DNA of 25,504 nucleotides from assembly GCA_038253885.1 (NCBI GenBank), contig JBBSGP010000041.1:1-25504 (forward strand). The letters are read 5' to 3'. The position numbers and the translations under genes were made by a program. The notes below the pieces were generated by a model. The model was not told the origin of the DNA, ran no database searches, and saw only the letters and a list, made by a program, of their open reading frames with translations. The stretch's first letter is position 1; every line of letters starts with the position of its first letter. Below are positions 6,872 to 14,654 of this stretch, in pieces. Source of the stretch: JALZAQ01 sp038253885 (GTDB lineage: Bacteria; Gemmatimonadota; Gemmatimonadetes; Gemmatimonadales; Gemmatimonadaceae).

Positions 6872-8452
6872 GTGACGGGCAGTTCCGCTCCCGCCCGCCT
6901 GTCATCGGCGTCGACGTCGCGAGAGCTGGCCGTTGCTGGCCTGATCTGCGTTGCTATCGGTGCGGTGCTCTATCGACCTTGGCAAGCGACGGTGTTTCCT
7001 CTCCAGGACTGGGGAAACCATCTCGCGTTGTACGCCACGCATCACGGGTTCCGCGCGCAGCTCGATGCCATGACGAGTGCCTACGAATCCGAAGGCCGCT
7101 TCTCGCCCATCACCTATCTGGGGTTGGTGACCAACTGGGCTCTATTTGGCTTCAACGCAACAGGATGGCAGACAGGTCGATTCCTTCTCATGATCGCCTC
7201 GGCGGTGGCAGCATCGGCGCTCTTTCGCCGTCTGGGCTCGAGTCGAACGAGCGCTCTCGCGGGCGCCTTGCTGTTGGTGTGCGCGCCGCAAGCAGGGGGT
7301 CTCTATCGCTCGCCGCAGATGCAGGACCCGATCGCCATGTTGCTGTTGCTCGGTGCCTCGTTTCTCGCGTTGCGCTACCAGACCGCCAGACGTCCCGTGC
7401 TGGCCAGTCTCTGCATCGCCACGTTGTGCACGCTTGCGATCTGGGACACCGAGACATTCGTCGTCTGCGCGCCGTTCGTGGCGCTCATCGCGTTGAGTCG
7501 GCAGCCTGACGGTGAATTCGTCCTGCCATCTCCATCGCGCCGGAACGTACTCTTCGTCGCCGTCATGGCCGGCGTGATCCTTTTCTTTGCCGCGCTGCCT
7601 GTGCTGCTGGTCAAAGCGCACGCACCAACGACCAGCTATACGGCATCCTACAGTTTCCGGAACATCACTCTCGCCGAGACGAGCAATGTGGTTCGGGGAA
7701 CCTTTCTTCCCGTGACGCGACTCCTGCTTTTCCCCGCGAACGTCCTCTATCTCGCGACGATGCTGTGCGGGCTGACGTGGTTCGTGCGGGACTGGCCGCG
7801 CCGACCTCACGCAACGCTCCTCATTACCGCGGCACTCTCGTTGCCGCTTCTCGGAGCGATGATCTATCTGCCCTGGCCCCAGTATCCTGGTCACTACGCC
7901 TATAAGTACCTGCTTGGGGTGGGTCTGCTTGCCGGTCTGGCGTTGGCTGCGATCGAGCGCCGCGGACCACGGCTCGGCGCGGCAGCCTATGTGAGCTGGG
8001 CGATGGTGCTTCTTTGGGGAGCTGTCTTCACCCGCAATGATCTGTCGGCCGAGGCAGCCCGCCGAATGGTGGACGCACGGGCGGCGGCGGCCTTACCGAG
8101 CCTCCTTCCGACGCGAGTAGCTGTTCCGTCGGTCGATCCGGCATCAACCGGCTTCGTGGGCCAGGATCTGTGGTTGTATGCCTTCGGCTCCGGTGTTCAC
8201 CCTCTGCCCCGCATCCAGGATGTTCGTTGCAGTGACGGCAACAGCCTCGCCGCTTCCTCGCTCACCGGCGTGTCCGTGCTGGTGCTGCCCGAACAGTGCA
8301 CTGCGCCGGGGACGTTCAGCACCAGGCCTACGAAGATCATCCCGGCGTCCTATGTGGTACGAGACTGGAAGACGTTGCGGGCCCATTCGGAATCGCTGGC
8401 GGTTCGTATCTGGGCCCGGGGCGACCTCGCGAATCCTGCTCCTCGTCCGTAA
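6872..8452 (+). CDS. Polytopic membrane protein, GT-C-like architecture
   Basis: About 526 aa with roughly eleven hydrophobic helices and a soluble C-terminal part of about 130 residues. The first helix covers residues about 19-34. It is followed by a loop with LQDWGNH, whose Asp46 sits where GT-C glycosyltransferases carry their catalytic acidic residue. The long first loop and ArnT/mannosyltransferase-like layout suggest a lipid-phosphate-sugar dependent glycosyltransferase acting on the periplasmic side, but I recognise no specific family signature. The start is chosen as GTG 6872, just before the first helix. No Shine-Dalgarno is seen, and an in-frame TTG at 6725 is an alternative. It is the first gene of the rightward operon, 12 bases before the WlbA-like gene. 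A flippase-like or unknown membrane role remains possible. Confidence 0.75.
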   Translation: MTGSSAPARLSSASTSRELAVAGLICVAIGAVLYRPWQATVFPLQDWGNHLALYATHHGFRAQLDAMTSAYESEGRFSPITYLGLVTNWALFGFNATGWQTGRFLLMIASAVAASALFRRLGSSRTSALAGALLLVCAPQAGGLYRSPQMQDPIAMLLLLGASFLALRYQTARRPVLASLCIATLCTLAIWDTETFVVCAPFVALIALSRQPDGEFVLPSPSRRNVLFVAVMAGVILFFAALPVLLVKAHAPTTSYTASYSFRNITLAETSNVVRGTFLPVTRLLLFPANVLYLATMLCGLTWFVRDWPRRPHATLLITAALSLPLLGAMIYLPWPQYPGHYAYKYLLGVGLLAGLALAAIERRGPRLGAAAYVSWAMVLLWGAVFTRNDLSAEAARRMVDARAAAALPSLLPTRVAVPSVDPASTGFVGQDLWLYAFGSGVHPLPRIQDVRCSDGNSLAASSLTGVSVLVLPEQCTAPGTFSTRPTKIIPASYVVRDWKTLRAHSESLAVRIWARGDLANPAPRP

Positions 8453-8453
8453 T

Positions 8454-8458
8454 GGAGA
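8454..8458 (+). promoter_or_regulatory. Ribosome-binding site for the WlbA-like gene
   Basis: GGAGA directly after the stop of the membrane-protein gene, six bases before the ATG at 8465. It supports that start over downstream alternatives such as the ATG before MVLVGCG. Confidence 0.7.
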
Positions 8459-8464
8459 GAAACC

Positions 8465-9544
8465 ATGGTGAGTGACCCGGCCGCGCGACCCGCCCGCATG
8501 GTGCTGGTGGGCTGCGGCCGCATCAGCGAGCGGCACGTGGAAGCGATCGAGCACAATCCCGGTCTCGAGCTCGTCGCCGTCTGTGATGAGATACCGGAGC
8601 GCGCGCGCGTGGCCGGAGAGCGCGTGAGCGTACCGGCGTTCACGTCGTTCAGTGCCATGCTGACCGAGACGGACGCCGACGCGGCCGTGATCTGCACCCC
8701 GAGCGGCCTCCACCCGCGACACGGGATCATGGCCGCTCAGCGCGGTCTGCACGTGATCTGTGAGAAGCCGATGGCCACGCGTCTCGAGGAAGCGGACGCC
8801 CTGGTGAGAGCGTGTGACGAATCGGGCGTCCACCTTTTCGTGGTGAAGCAGAATCGCCTGAATCCGGGCATCGAGCTGCTCAAGCGTGCGGTGGAGAAAG
8901 GTCGCTTCGGTCGCATCTACCTCGCGAACACGACTGTGCGCTGGAACCGGCCTCAGTCGTACTACGACTCGGCCCCCTGGCGTGGGACCTGGGAGTTCGA
9001 CGGTGGCGCGTTCATGAATCAGGCAAGCCATTACGTGGATATGATCCAGTGGCTGATGGGGCCGGTAGAATCTGTGTCCGCGAAGACGGCGACGCTGGGC
9101 CGTCGGATCGAGAGCGAGGATACGGGCGTCGTTCTACTCCGCTTCCGGAACGGCGCCCTCGGAACGATCGAGGTGACAATGCTCACCTATCCCCGCAACA
9201 TGGAAGGCTCGGTCACGATTCTCGGGGAGAGGGGCTCGGTCAAGGTCGGAGGCACCGCTCTCAATCGCATCGAGCACTGGGAGTTTGCCGAGTACGATGA
9301 CGATGATCGCGAGGCGGAGGCGCAGCGCGCGGCTCCCAATCCGTTATCGGTATATGGATCCGGTCACCGTCCCTACTACGAGAACGTCGTGAAGGTGCTG
9401 CGGGGAGAGGCGACTCCGGGTACCGATGGTCGCGAAGGGCGCAAATCGCTCGAGCTCATCCTCGGGATCTACGAGTCGGCGCGCACGGGCACCGAGGTGT
9501 CGCTGCCTCTACGCACATTTTCTCGTGAGGAGCACCACGCGTGA
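8465..9544 (+). CDS. wlbA: Gfo/Idh/MocA oxidoreductase, WlbA/WbpB-like UDP-GlcNAc-uronate 3-dehydrogenase
   Basis: NAD-dependent oxidoreductase of 359 aa. An N-terminal Rossmann fold (VGCGRIS, 15-21) is followed by the family CEKPMA motif (EKP at 100-102) and by NQASHYVDMIQWLMG, with the conserved active-site His189. In characterised WlbA/WbpB enzymes this protein oxidises C3 of UDP-N-acetyl-glucosaminuronic acid, giving the 3-keto sugar on the way to UDP-2,3-diacetamido-2,3-dideoxy uronic acids. The immediate partner downstream, a WlbB-like acetyltransferase overlapping by four bases, strongly supports this assignment over the many other Gfo/Idh/MocA functions. No WlbC/WbpE aminotransferase, which should act between the two, lies in the window. 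A GGAGA ribosome-binding site precedes the ATG. Confidence 0.88.
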   Translation: MVSDPAARPARMVLVGCGRISERHVEAIEHNPGLELVAVCDEIPERARVAGERVSVPAFTSFSAMLTETDADAAVICTPSGLHPRHGIMAAQRGLHVICEKPMATRLEEADALVRACDESGVHLFVVKQNRLNPGIELLKRAVEKGRFGRIYLANTTVRWNRPQSYYDSAPWRGTWEFDGGAFMNQASHYVDMIQWLMGPVESVSAKTATLGRRIESEDTGVVLLRFRNGALGTIEVTMLTYPRNMEGSVTILGERGSVKVGGTALNRIEHWEFAEYDDDDREAEAQRAAPNPLSVYGSGHRPYYENVVKVLRGEATPGTDGREGRKSLELILGIYESARTGTEVSLPLRTFSREEHHA

Positions 9545-10146
9545 GCGAGATGCGCGAGCAGCCAGGCCAGTGGTCGGTGCACCAATCGAGCTACGTCGAT
9601 GATGGCGCGATCATCGGCGCCGGCACACGCATCTGGCACTTCTGCCACATCATGTCCGGCGCCGAGATCGGCGAGATGTGTAGCATCGGGCAGAACGTCG
9701 TGGTCATGTCGCGTGTGCGCCTCGGTCGGAATGTCAAGGTGCAGAACAACGTCAGTATTTACGAAGGTGTGGAGTGCGAGGACGATGTGTTTCTCGGGCC
9801 GTCCATGGTCTTCACGAATGTCGTCAACCCTCGCAGTCACGTCTCACGAAAGAGCGAGTACCGGCTGACTCGCGTCCGGCGTGGGGCATCGGTCGGGGCC
9901 AATGCCACGATCGTGTGCGGACACGATCTGGGAGAGTACGCGTTTGTGGCCGCCGGCGCTGTCGTGACGAAGAGCGTTCCGGACTACGCGCTGGTGGCTG
10001 GCGTGCCGGCTCGAACCATCGGCTGGATGTGTCAGTGCGGAGAACGCCTCGATCTCCCCGCGGACCTCATCGAAGGGAAGCGCGCTGCCTGCACTGCGTG
10101 CGGGACGGGCTACCTCGAGCGCGATGGCGCGCTCGCGCGCGGCTAG
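9541..10146 (+). CDS. wlbB: WlbB/WbpD-like UDP-3-amino-uronate N-acetyltransferase
   Basis: Left-handed beta-helix acetyltransferase of 201 aa with imperfect hexapeptide repeats (for example AEIGEMCSIGQNVVV and VECEDDVFLGPSMVF). IWHFCHI near the start and NPRSHVSRKSEY are typical of the WbpD/WlbB group. These enzymes acetylate the 3-amino group of UDP-2-acetamido-3-amino-2,3-dideoxy-D-glucuronate using acetyl-CoA. The C-terminal tail has Cys164, Cys166, Cys184 and Cys187 (CxC and CxxC), possibly a small zinc ribbon of the kind seen in some homologues. The start is GTG at 9541, overlapping the wlbA-like stop by four bases, with AGGAG eight bases upstream. An ATG at 9550 is the alternative. Confidence 0.9.
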   Translation: MSEMREQPGQWSVHQSSYVDDGAIIGAGTRIWHFCHIMSGAEIGEMCSIGQNVVVMSRVRLGRNVKVQNNVSIYEGVECEDDVFLGPSMVFTNVVNPRSHVSRKSEYRLTRVRRGASVGANATIVCGHDLGEYAFVAAGAVVTKSVPDYALVAGVPARTIGWMCQCGERLDLPADLIEGKRAACTACGTGYLERDGALARG

Positions 10147-10163
10147 CAGAGCCGGCTCGAGCC
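10141..10163 (+). promoter_or_regulatory. Tandem small inverted repeats before amidotransferase 3
   Basis: Between the wlbB-like stop and the ATG at 10164 the sequence reads GGCT, five bases, AGCC, then immediately GGCT, two bases, AGCC. The arms are only four bases, but all are GC-rich and they abut the start codon, where a conventional Shine-Dalgarno is absent. They could fold over the translation start or be chance in GC-rich DNA. Confidence 0.2.
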
Positions 10164-12164
10164 ATGTGCGGCATCCTGGGTCTCGTTCGCGCGCGCGATG
10201 GCGCGCCGGCCTCGACCGCTCCTCTTGTCGACGCCACGACAATTGTGCGGCATCGCGGCCCCGACGATGAAGGATACTTCCTCTGGAGCGGCGTCGGAGG
10301 CGGTCGCGCCTACTCTGGCGCCGAAACCACCTTGGCGTCGCGGGAGCGGCATGCCCTCCTGCCGTTGCCTTCGCACGGCGACTGGAGAGTCGCGTTCGGT
10401 CACCGGCGGCTCTCGATCGTAGATCTCTCTCCCGCCGGGCATCAGCCGATGATGCACGCGCCAAGCGGGCTCGTGCTGGCCTACAACGGGGAGATCTACA
10501 ACCACGTCGAGCTGCGGCGCGAGCTCGAGCGGCTCGGTCACCGTTTTGCGTCGACCTGTGACAGCGAGGTTCTCCTTGCCGCCTGGGCGGAATGGGATGC
10601 GGATTGCCTCAGGCGGTTCAACGGAATGTTCGCGTTTCTGCTCCTTGACCCGAGGGGCGGCGGGACTCTTCATGCGGTACGCGATCGCTTCGGCGTCAAG
10701 CCGCTGTACTGGACGCGCCGTGGCGACACCGTCGCTTTCGCTTCCGAGATCAAACAACTCCGCGCTCTTCCGGCATTCGTCCCGAGGGTGGATCCGAGTG
10801 CCGTGCGCGATTTTCTGTCCGAGGGGATCGTGGATCATGGTCCCGATACCTTCGACGAGAATGTTCAGCAGCTCATGGGGGGAGAGCGCGCCCTGATCCG
10901 GCTCGATGCTCCGGGTCCCGCCGTCGAGACCCGGCGCTGGTATGCACTCAGCCCTACGTCCCCTTCTCGCTCACTCGCCGATGCCGCGGACCAGCTGCGT
11001 CACATCCTCACTGATAGTGTTCGTCTGCGCTTGCGGGCGGACGTCCCCGTCGGCTCCTGTCTGTCCGGAGGACTTGATTCCAGCGCAATCGTCGCTCTGG
11101 TGCAGCGAACGCTGGCGGAGCATGAGGGGCATGCCGGTCAGGTGACGGTCACGGCGCGCTTTGACGGAGCACAGTTCGATGAATGGCATTTTGCCGAACA
11201 GGTCGTCCGTAGCGTCGGAGCGAGGTCGATCCAGGTGTGGCCGACCTTCGAGCGGCTCGAGCGGGAGATGGGCAGCCTCGTATGGCACATGGACGAGCCT
11301 TTCACGAGTAGCAGCATGTTCAGTCAATGGTGTGTGTTCGGCGCCGCCGCCCACGCGGGACTGACGGTCATGCTGGATGGGCAGGGAAGTGACGAGCAGT
11401 TGGCGGGATACCCTGGTAACGATGGCGCGCTATTCGCCGGCCAGATGCGCCGTCGAGCATTCCGCAACCTGCTCGGAGAGACACGGTCCTTTCGTGGGCG
11501 GCACGGTGCGGCGCCGCTCGGCCAACTGCTCCACGCCGCGCGGGTCGCCTTTCCCTCCATGATGTCGATTTTCCCGGGTCGGTGGCGCCCCTCCGGAAGT
11601 GCACCTGATTGGATGCGCACCCCCACGCCATCTCGCCTGGAGACCGGCTCTCCGGCCGATCTCGAGAGTGCGCTCCGGCGTCAGCTTCTCTCCACATCGC
11701 TCCCCTCGCTCCTGCGTTACGAGGATCGCAACTCGATGGCCCGCTCCGTCGAATCACGCGTGCCGTTTCTGGATTACCGCTTGGTGGAGCTGATCGCGGG
11801 GCTTCCTGACTGGATGAAGCTCCGTCGGGGCGTGACCAAAGTCGCCTTGCGGGAGGCGCTCGCGGGCGTCGTTCCGGAGCCTGTTCGGCTCAGGGGAGAC
11901 AAGATGGGATTCGTGACGCCCGAAGAGCGATGGGCTACCGGTGAAGGAAAGCGCTGGTTCCGGCGCGAGATCGCATCCGCGCTGGACCTCGCGGCCGACC
12001 TCGTGGATGTGGATCGTCTCAATGCGGCGACCGTTGCGGTGATCGACGGCACCGTTCCGTTCAGCCAGCTGCCTTGGCGCGTGATCTCGCTCGGTCGCTG
12101 GCTGGCAATGCGCCGGCCGACAACTGCCACCGGGAAGACATTGTCCGGCGCTGTCGTAACATGA
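10164..12164 (+). CDS. asnB: AsnB-like glutamine amidotransferase 3
   Basis: Asparagine-synthase family amidotransferase, 666 aa, the longest of the five here; the symbol denotes family only. Cys2 follows Met. RGPDD lies at 31-35, and GHRRLSIVDLSPAG, YNGEIYN and STCDSEV complete the glutaminase pocket. About 30 extra residues between RGPDDEGYF and the GHRRL strand make it a different subfamily from its neighbours. The synthetase half has SGGLDSS (301-307), DGQGSDEQLAGY (from 405), ESRVPFLDYR and DKMGFVTPEERW. Gln407 occupies the position of the Glu in the SGEGSDE loop. The MCG motif sets the start. It follows wlbB by 17 bases, and its stop overlaps the next glycosyltransferase by four (ATGA). 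Context suggests amidation of the uronate made by the Wlb enzymes, which is inference. Confidence 0.93.
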   Translation: MCGILGLVRARDGAPASTAPLVDATTIVRHRGPDDEGYFLWSGVGGGRAYSGAETTLASRERHALLPLPSHGDWRVAFGHRRLSIVDLSPAGHQPMMHAPSGLVLAYNGEIYNHVELRRELERLGHRFASTCDSEVLLAAWAEWDADCLRRFNGMFAFLLLDPRGGGTLHAVRDRFGVKPLYWTRRGDTVAFASEIKQLRALPAFVPRVDPSAVRDFLSEGIVDHGPDTFDENVQQLMGGERALIRLDAPGPAVETRRWYALSPTSPSRSLADAADQLRHILTDSVRLRLRADVPVGSCLSGGLDSSAIVALVQRTLAEHEGHAGQVTVTARFDGAQFDEWHFAEQVVRSVGARSIQVWPTFERLEREMGSLVWHMDEPFTSSSMFSQWCVFGAAAHAGLTVMLDGQGSDEQLAGYPGNDGALFAGQMRRRAFRNLLGETRSFRGRHGAAPLGQLLHAARVAFPSMMSIFPGRWRPSGSAPDWMRTPTPSRLETGSPADLESALRRQLLSTSLPSLLRYEDRNSMARSVESRVPFLDYRLVELIAGLPDWMKLRRGVTKVALREALAGVVPEPVRLRGDKMGFVTPEERWATGEGKRWFRREIASALDLAADLVDVDRLNAATVAVIDGTVPFSQLPWRVISLGRWLAMRRPTTATGKTLSGAVVT

Positions 12165-13483
12165 GAGCAGCTCCGTCTACCGGCGCGGCGACGCGCGATC
12201 AGGATGCGAGTAATAGGGCACGTGGGGTGGCGTTGGTCTGCCATCCATACCATCGCGGCGGCGTGACGCGATGGATGATCGATGCGGCGGAGGAATGGCG
12301 TCGGCGCGGCTCGGCCGTCTGGTTCGTGGCCCCGCGCCCGCGACGTCCCTTCACCGGAGGCGCAGGGCGGCCGGCGATGATGGAGCTGCTCGACGCGGCT
12401 CCGCCGGAGCTGCGCCCGACCCTCGTCGCACCGGTCGTGGGCTGGCAGTTCGAGCTAGGCACTAGCGGTTACCGCCGTCACGTGTACGCGAAAGCCGTGT
12501 TGCAGGGCGTGCCTGCGGGGGTACCGCTCATCGTCTCCGATGATCCAGCCGTATGGGCCGCCGGGGCGCTCTGCGCCCGGCGGAACCCCCTGATCGGTGT
12601 CCTCCATGCGGATGACCGGGCGTATTACGAGCTCGCCTCGTCCAACTTCCTCCGCAGCAGCGCGCTAGTGGCCGTCTCGCTTCGGATTGCGCAACGTGTG
12701 TCCCGTGAGCTGCCAGTGGATAGTCGCGCGCAGGTCGCCACGATACCCTGTGGCATTCCCATGACCGGCGCGGCGGCGCGGCAACCGCAGACGCCCGGTC
12801 CCCTGAGGTTGATTTCGGTAGGGCGCCTCGATGACTACCAGAAGCGCTCACTGGATCTGATGCGGGTCGCGATCGCTCTCCGCCAGCGAGGTGTAGCGTA
12901 CACCTTCGACATCGTCGGGGATGGCCCGGAGCGCCAACGTCTGGCGACGATGATCGACGACGGTGGATTGCAGCAGTCGGTGCGCTTGTTGGGGTGGCTA
13001 TCGCAGGAGAAGGTGGCGCGCGCCCTGGATGGCTCTGACGTTCTGCTCATGACCTCCAACTTCGAAGGGATGCCGGTGGCTGTCATGGAAGCGCTGAGAG
13101 CCGGGTGTGCCGTCGTCTCCAGCCGGGTGAGCGGCGTCGAAGACCTCGAGAACAACGCGTTGGCGAAGGCGTGCCTCCGAATCTTTCCGGTGGGCGACAT
13201 CGAAGCCGCTACGAGCCTGGTGCTGGACGTGGCCCGCTTTCACGTTCCTTCGCGCGTCGAAGCAGCGCGCGATCTGGCGCGGCGTGAATTCTCGATCGCT
13301 TCCTGTATTGATCGATATGACGTTCTGCTTGGCCGCATCACGCCCAGCAGTGCCATGAGCGGGTACCGGGCCCAACCGGCGTGGCTCGAGACGAGCCTGT
13401 CGTTGCCGCTCGCCGGCATGAGGGCAACGAAGCTTCGGCTCGCCAGGGTGCTTGGCGTCGAGCGGCGGACCAATGCGAGCTGA
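12161..13483 (+). CDS. GT4 glycosyltransferase
   Basis: GT-B fold glycosyltransferase of 440 aa. After a polar, probably disordered N-terminal stretch of about 20 residues, the first Rossmann domain begins with VALVCHPYHRGGV, whose glycines form the acceptor-side loop. The C-terminal domain has LISVGRLDDYQKR and the donor-site segment NFEGMPVAVMEALRAG, with the EX7E pair E302 and E310. The ATG at 12161 overlaps the stop of amidotransferase 3 in ATGA, so the pair is translationally coupled. The frame is open further upstream, but only inside the previous gene. It also overlaps the next glycosyltransferase by 11 bases. Sugar specificity is unknown. Confidence 0.88.
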   Translation: MRAAPSTGAATRDQDASNRARGVALVCHPYHRGGVTRWMIDAAEEWRRRGSAVWFVAPRPRRPFTGGAGRPAMMELLDAAPPELRPTLVAPVVGWQFELGTSGYRRHVYAKAVLQGVPAGVPLIVSDDPAVWAAGALCARRNPLIGVLHADDRAYYELASSNFLRSSALVAVSLRIAQRVSRELPVDSRAQVATIPCGIPMTGAAARQPQTPGPLRLISVGRLDDYQKRSLDLMRVAIALRQRGVAYTFDIVGDGPERQRLATMIDDGGLQQSVRLLGWLSQEKVARALDGSDVLLMTSNFEGMPVAVMEALRAGCAVVSSRVSGVEDLENNALAKACLRIFPVGDIEAATSLVLDVARFHVPSRVEAARDLARREFSIASCIDRYDVLLGRITPSSAMSGYRAQPAWLETSLSLPLAGMRATKLRLARVLGVERRTNAS

Positions 13484-14654
13484 GTTGAGTGCCGGCTGGA
13501 GCGCGCTCTACCTCAGCCTCGTTCATCCCGATTTTCTTCCTCCGATTTCCGCCGTCACGGCTGCGCTTCGGTCGCACGGAGGACGTGTCCGCGTGCTCTC
13601 CTTCTCGTCTCCCGTACCCGGAGCGCCGACGGATGACCCGGCGGGCGAGCTCCGGGATGCCGGTCCGATGCAAGGGAGTGCTCTCTCCCGCTGGCGTGCT
13701 CGTCGATCCTTCGATCGCCTCGGAAGAGAGATGGTTCTTGCCGATCGCCCCGACGTCATTCTGGCGAGTTGTCCATTCACTTTTCTTCTGGCACTCCGGC
13801 TTTCGAACGGCGCGATCCCGGTGATCTACCAGGCGTTCGAGCTGTACGATTTCGTGCTGGCGGACATCTGGCGATCGCCCGCAACCACGGCACGAAGTTG
13901 GTGGACTCTGCGCAAGCTTCGCCAAGCCGCCCTGGTGTGTACCCCGTCCAACGAGCGATCACGTTGGCTTGCGCGCCGGGCGCGGCTGCCCACCGTGCCG
14001 GCGACTGTCCTCAACGCGCCCTTCGGCGGTTATCAGCCCGGGAGCCCTGACCTCGCGACGTTGGAGAGGATTTTGCCCGGGGGAATACGCGGGCGGGCTA
14101 TCGTGCTCAATTCGGGCGCAGCCAACGCATCCTATGCTGTGCTTGAGCTGGTGCAAAGCGTCGAGCATTGGCCGGACCGCACCGGGCTCGTCGTGACGCG
14201 GGTCGACGACTCGCCGTACGCGGCGCTGCTGCGCCGCGCTACGGAAGAATCTCCCCGCAGACACGACATCCTTCTCCTTCCGACGGTCACCAGGGCAGAG
14301 ATGCTCGCGCTCCAATCTGCTGCCACGCTTGGGGCATGTCTCATCCGCCCGACCCCGGGAGTTCCGGAAACGCTGATGCCCGCGCCGAACAAGGTGGGCG
14401 AGTACCTGAGGGCCGGGCTGCCGATCGTCGGAGTCCGAGGCCCTTATCTCGACGAGCTGGAAGCGCAGGGCGTCGCTACTCTCGCTGATCGTCTCGAACC
14501 TAGGTCCATCGCCGGCGCGGTAACGCGGGCGCTCGACGGGGTGGATGCAGCGCGGAACCGCGTGGCTGAGCTCGCCAACGGCTCATACCGGATGGAGACG
14601 CAGGTGCTCCCCATGCTGAAAGTGATCAAAGCACGACGAACCAGGACTGCCTGA
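13473..14654 (+). CDS. Divergent GT-B glycosyltransferase
   Basis: About 393 aa with a GT4-like layout: an N-terminal domain starting LYLSLVHPDFLPP, a helix-rich middle with CTPSNERSRWLARR, and a C-terminal donor-binding segment PNKVGEYLRAGLPIVG with Glu310. The preceding acidic residue of the usual EX7E pair is not at the expected spacing. The nearest Glu is eleven residues before E310, so the motif is incomplete. The protein resembles the SPNKLFEY subgroup. The ATG at 13473 overlaps the previous gene by 11 bases, and an in-frame TTG at 13485 is the alternative. Its stop shares one base with the ATG of amidotransferase 4 (TGATG). The function is inferred as glycan assembly. Confidence 0.78.
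   Translation: MRAELSAGWSALYLSLVHPDFLPPISAVTAALRSHGGRVRVLSFSSPVPGAPTDDPAGELRDAGPMQGSALSRWRARRSFDRLGREMVLADRPDVILASCPFTFLLALRLSNGAIPVIYQAFELYDFVLADIWRSPATTARSWWTLRKLRQAALVCTPSNERSRWLARRARLPTVPATVLNAPFGGYQPGSPDLATLERILPGGIRGRAIVLNSGAANASYAVLELVQSVEHWPDRTGLVVTRVDDSPYAALLRRATEESPRRHDILLLPTVTRAEMLALQSAATLGACLIRPTPGVPETLMPAPNKVGEYLRAGLPIVGVRGPYLDELEAQGVATLADRLEPRSIAGAVTRALDGVDAARNRVAELANGSYRMETQVLPMLKVIKARRTRTA

Noticed and set aside
7142..7894. Antisense open frame opposite the membrane protein gene
   Set aside because: Its translation is Arg/Gln/His-rich and low in complexity, while the plus strand encodes regular hydrophobic helices.
6872..8452. Exosortase
   Set aside because: I could not place the Cys, Arg and His triad of exosortases in its helices, and it is longer than the usual exosortase with a different loop plan.
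8144..9031. Antisense open frame spanning the membrane protein and WlbA-like genes
   Set aside because: It crosses two well-supported genes and shows no conserved domain.
10119..10206. Fourteen-base direct repeat GCGCGATGGCGCGC at 10119-10132 and 10193-10206
   Set aside because: Both copies lie in coding sequence for Arg-Asp-Gly-Ala codons in GC-rich DNA, and no third copy or mobile element boundary was seen. Probably chance.
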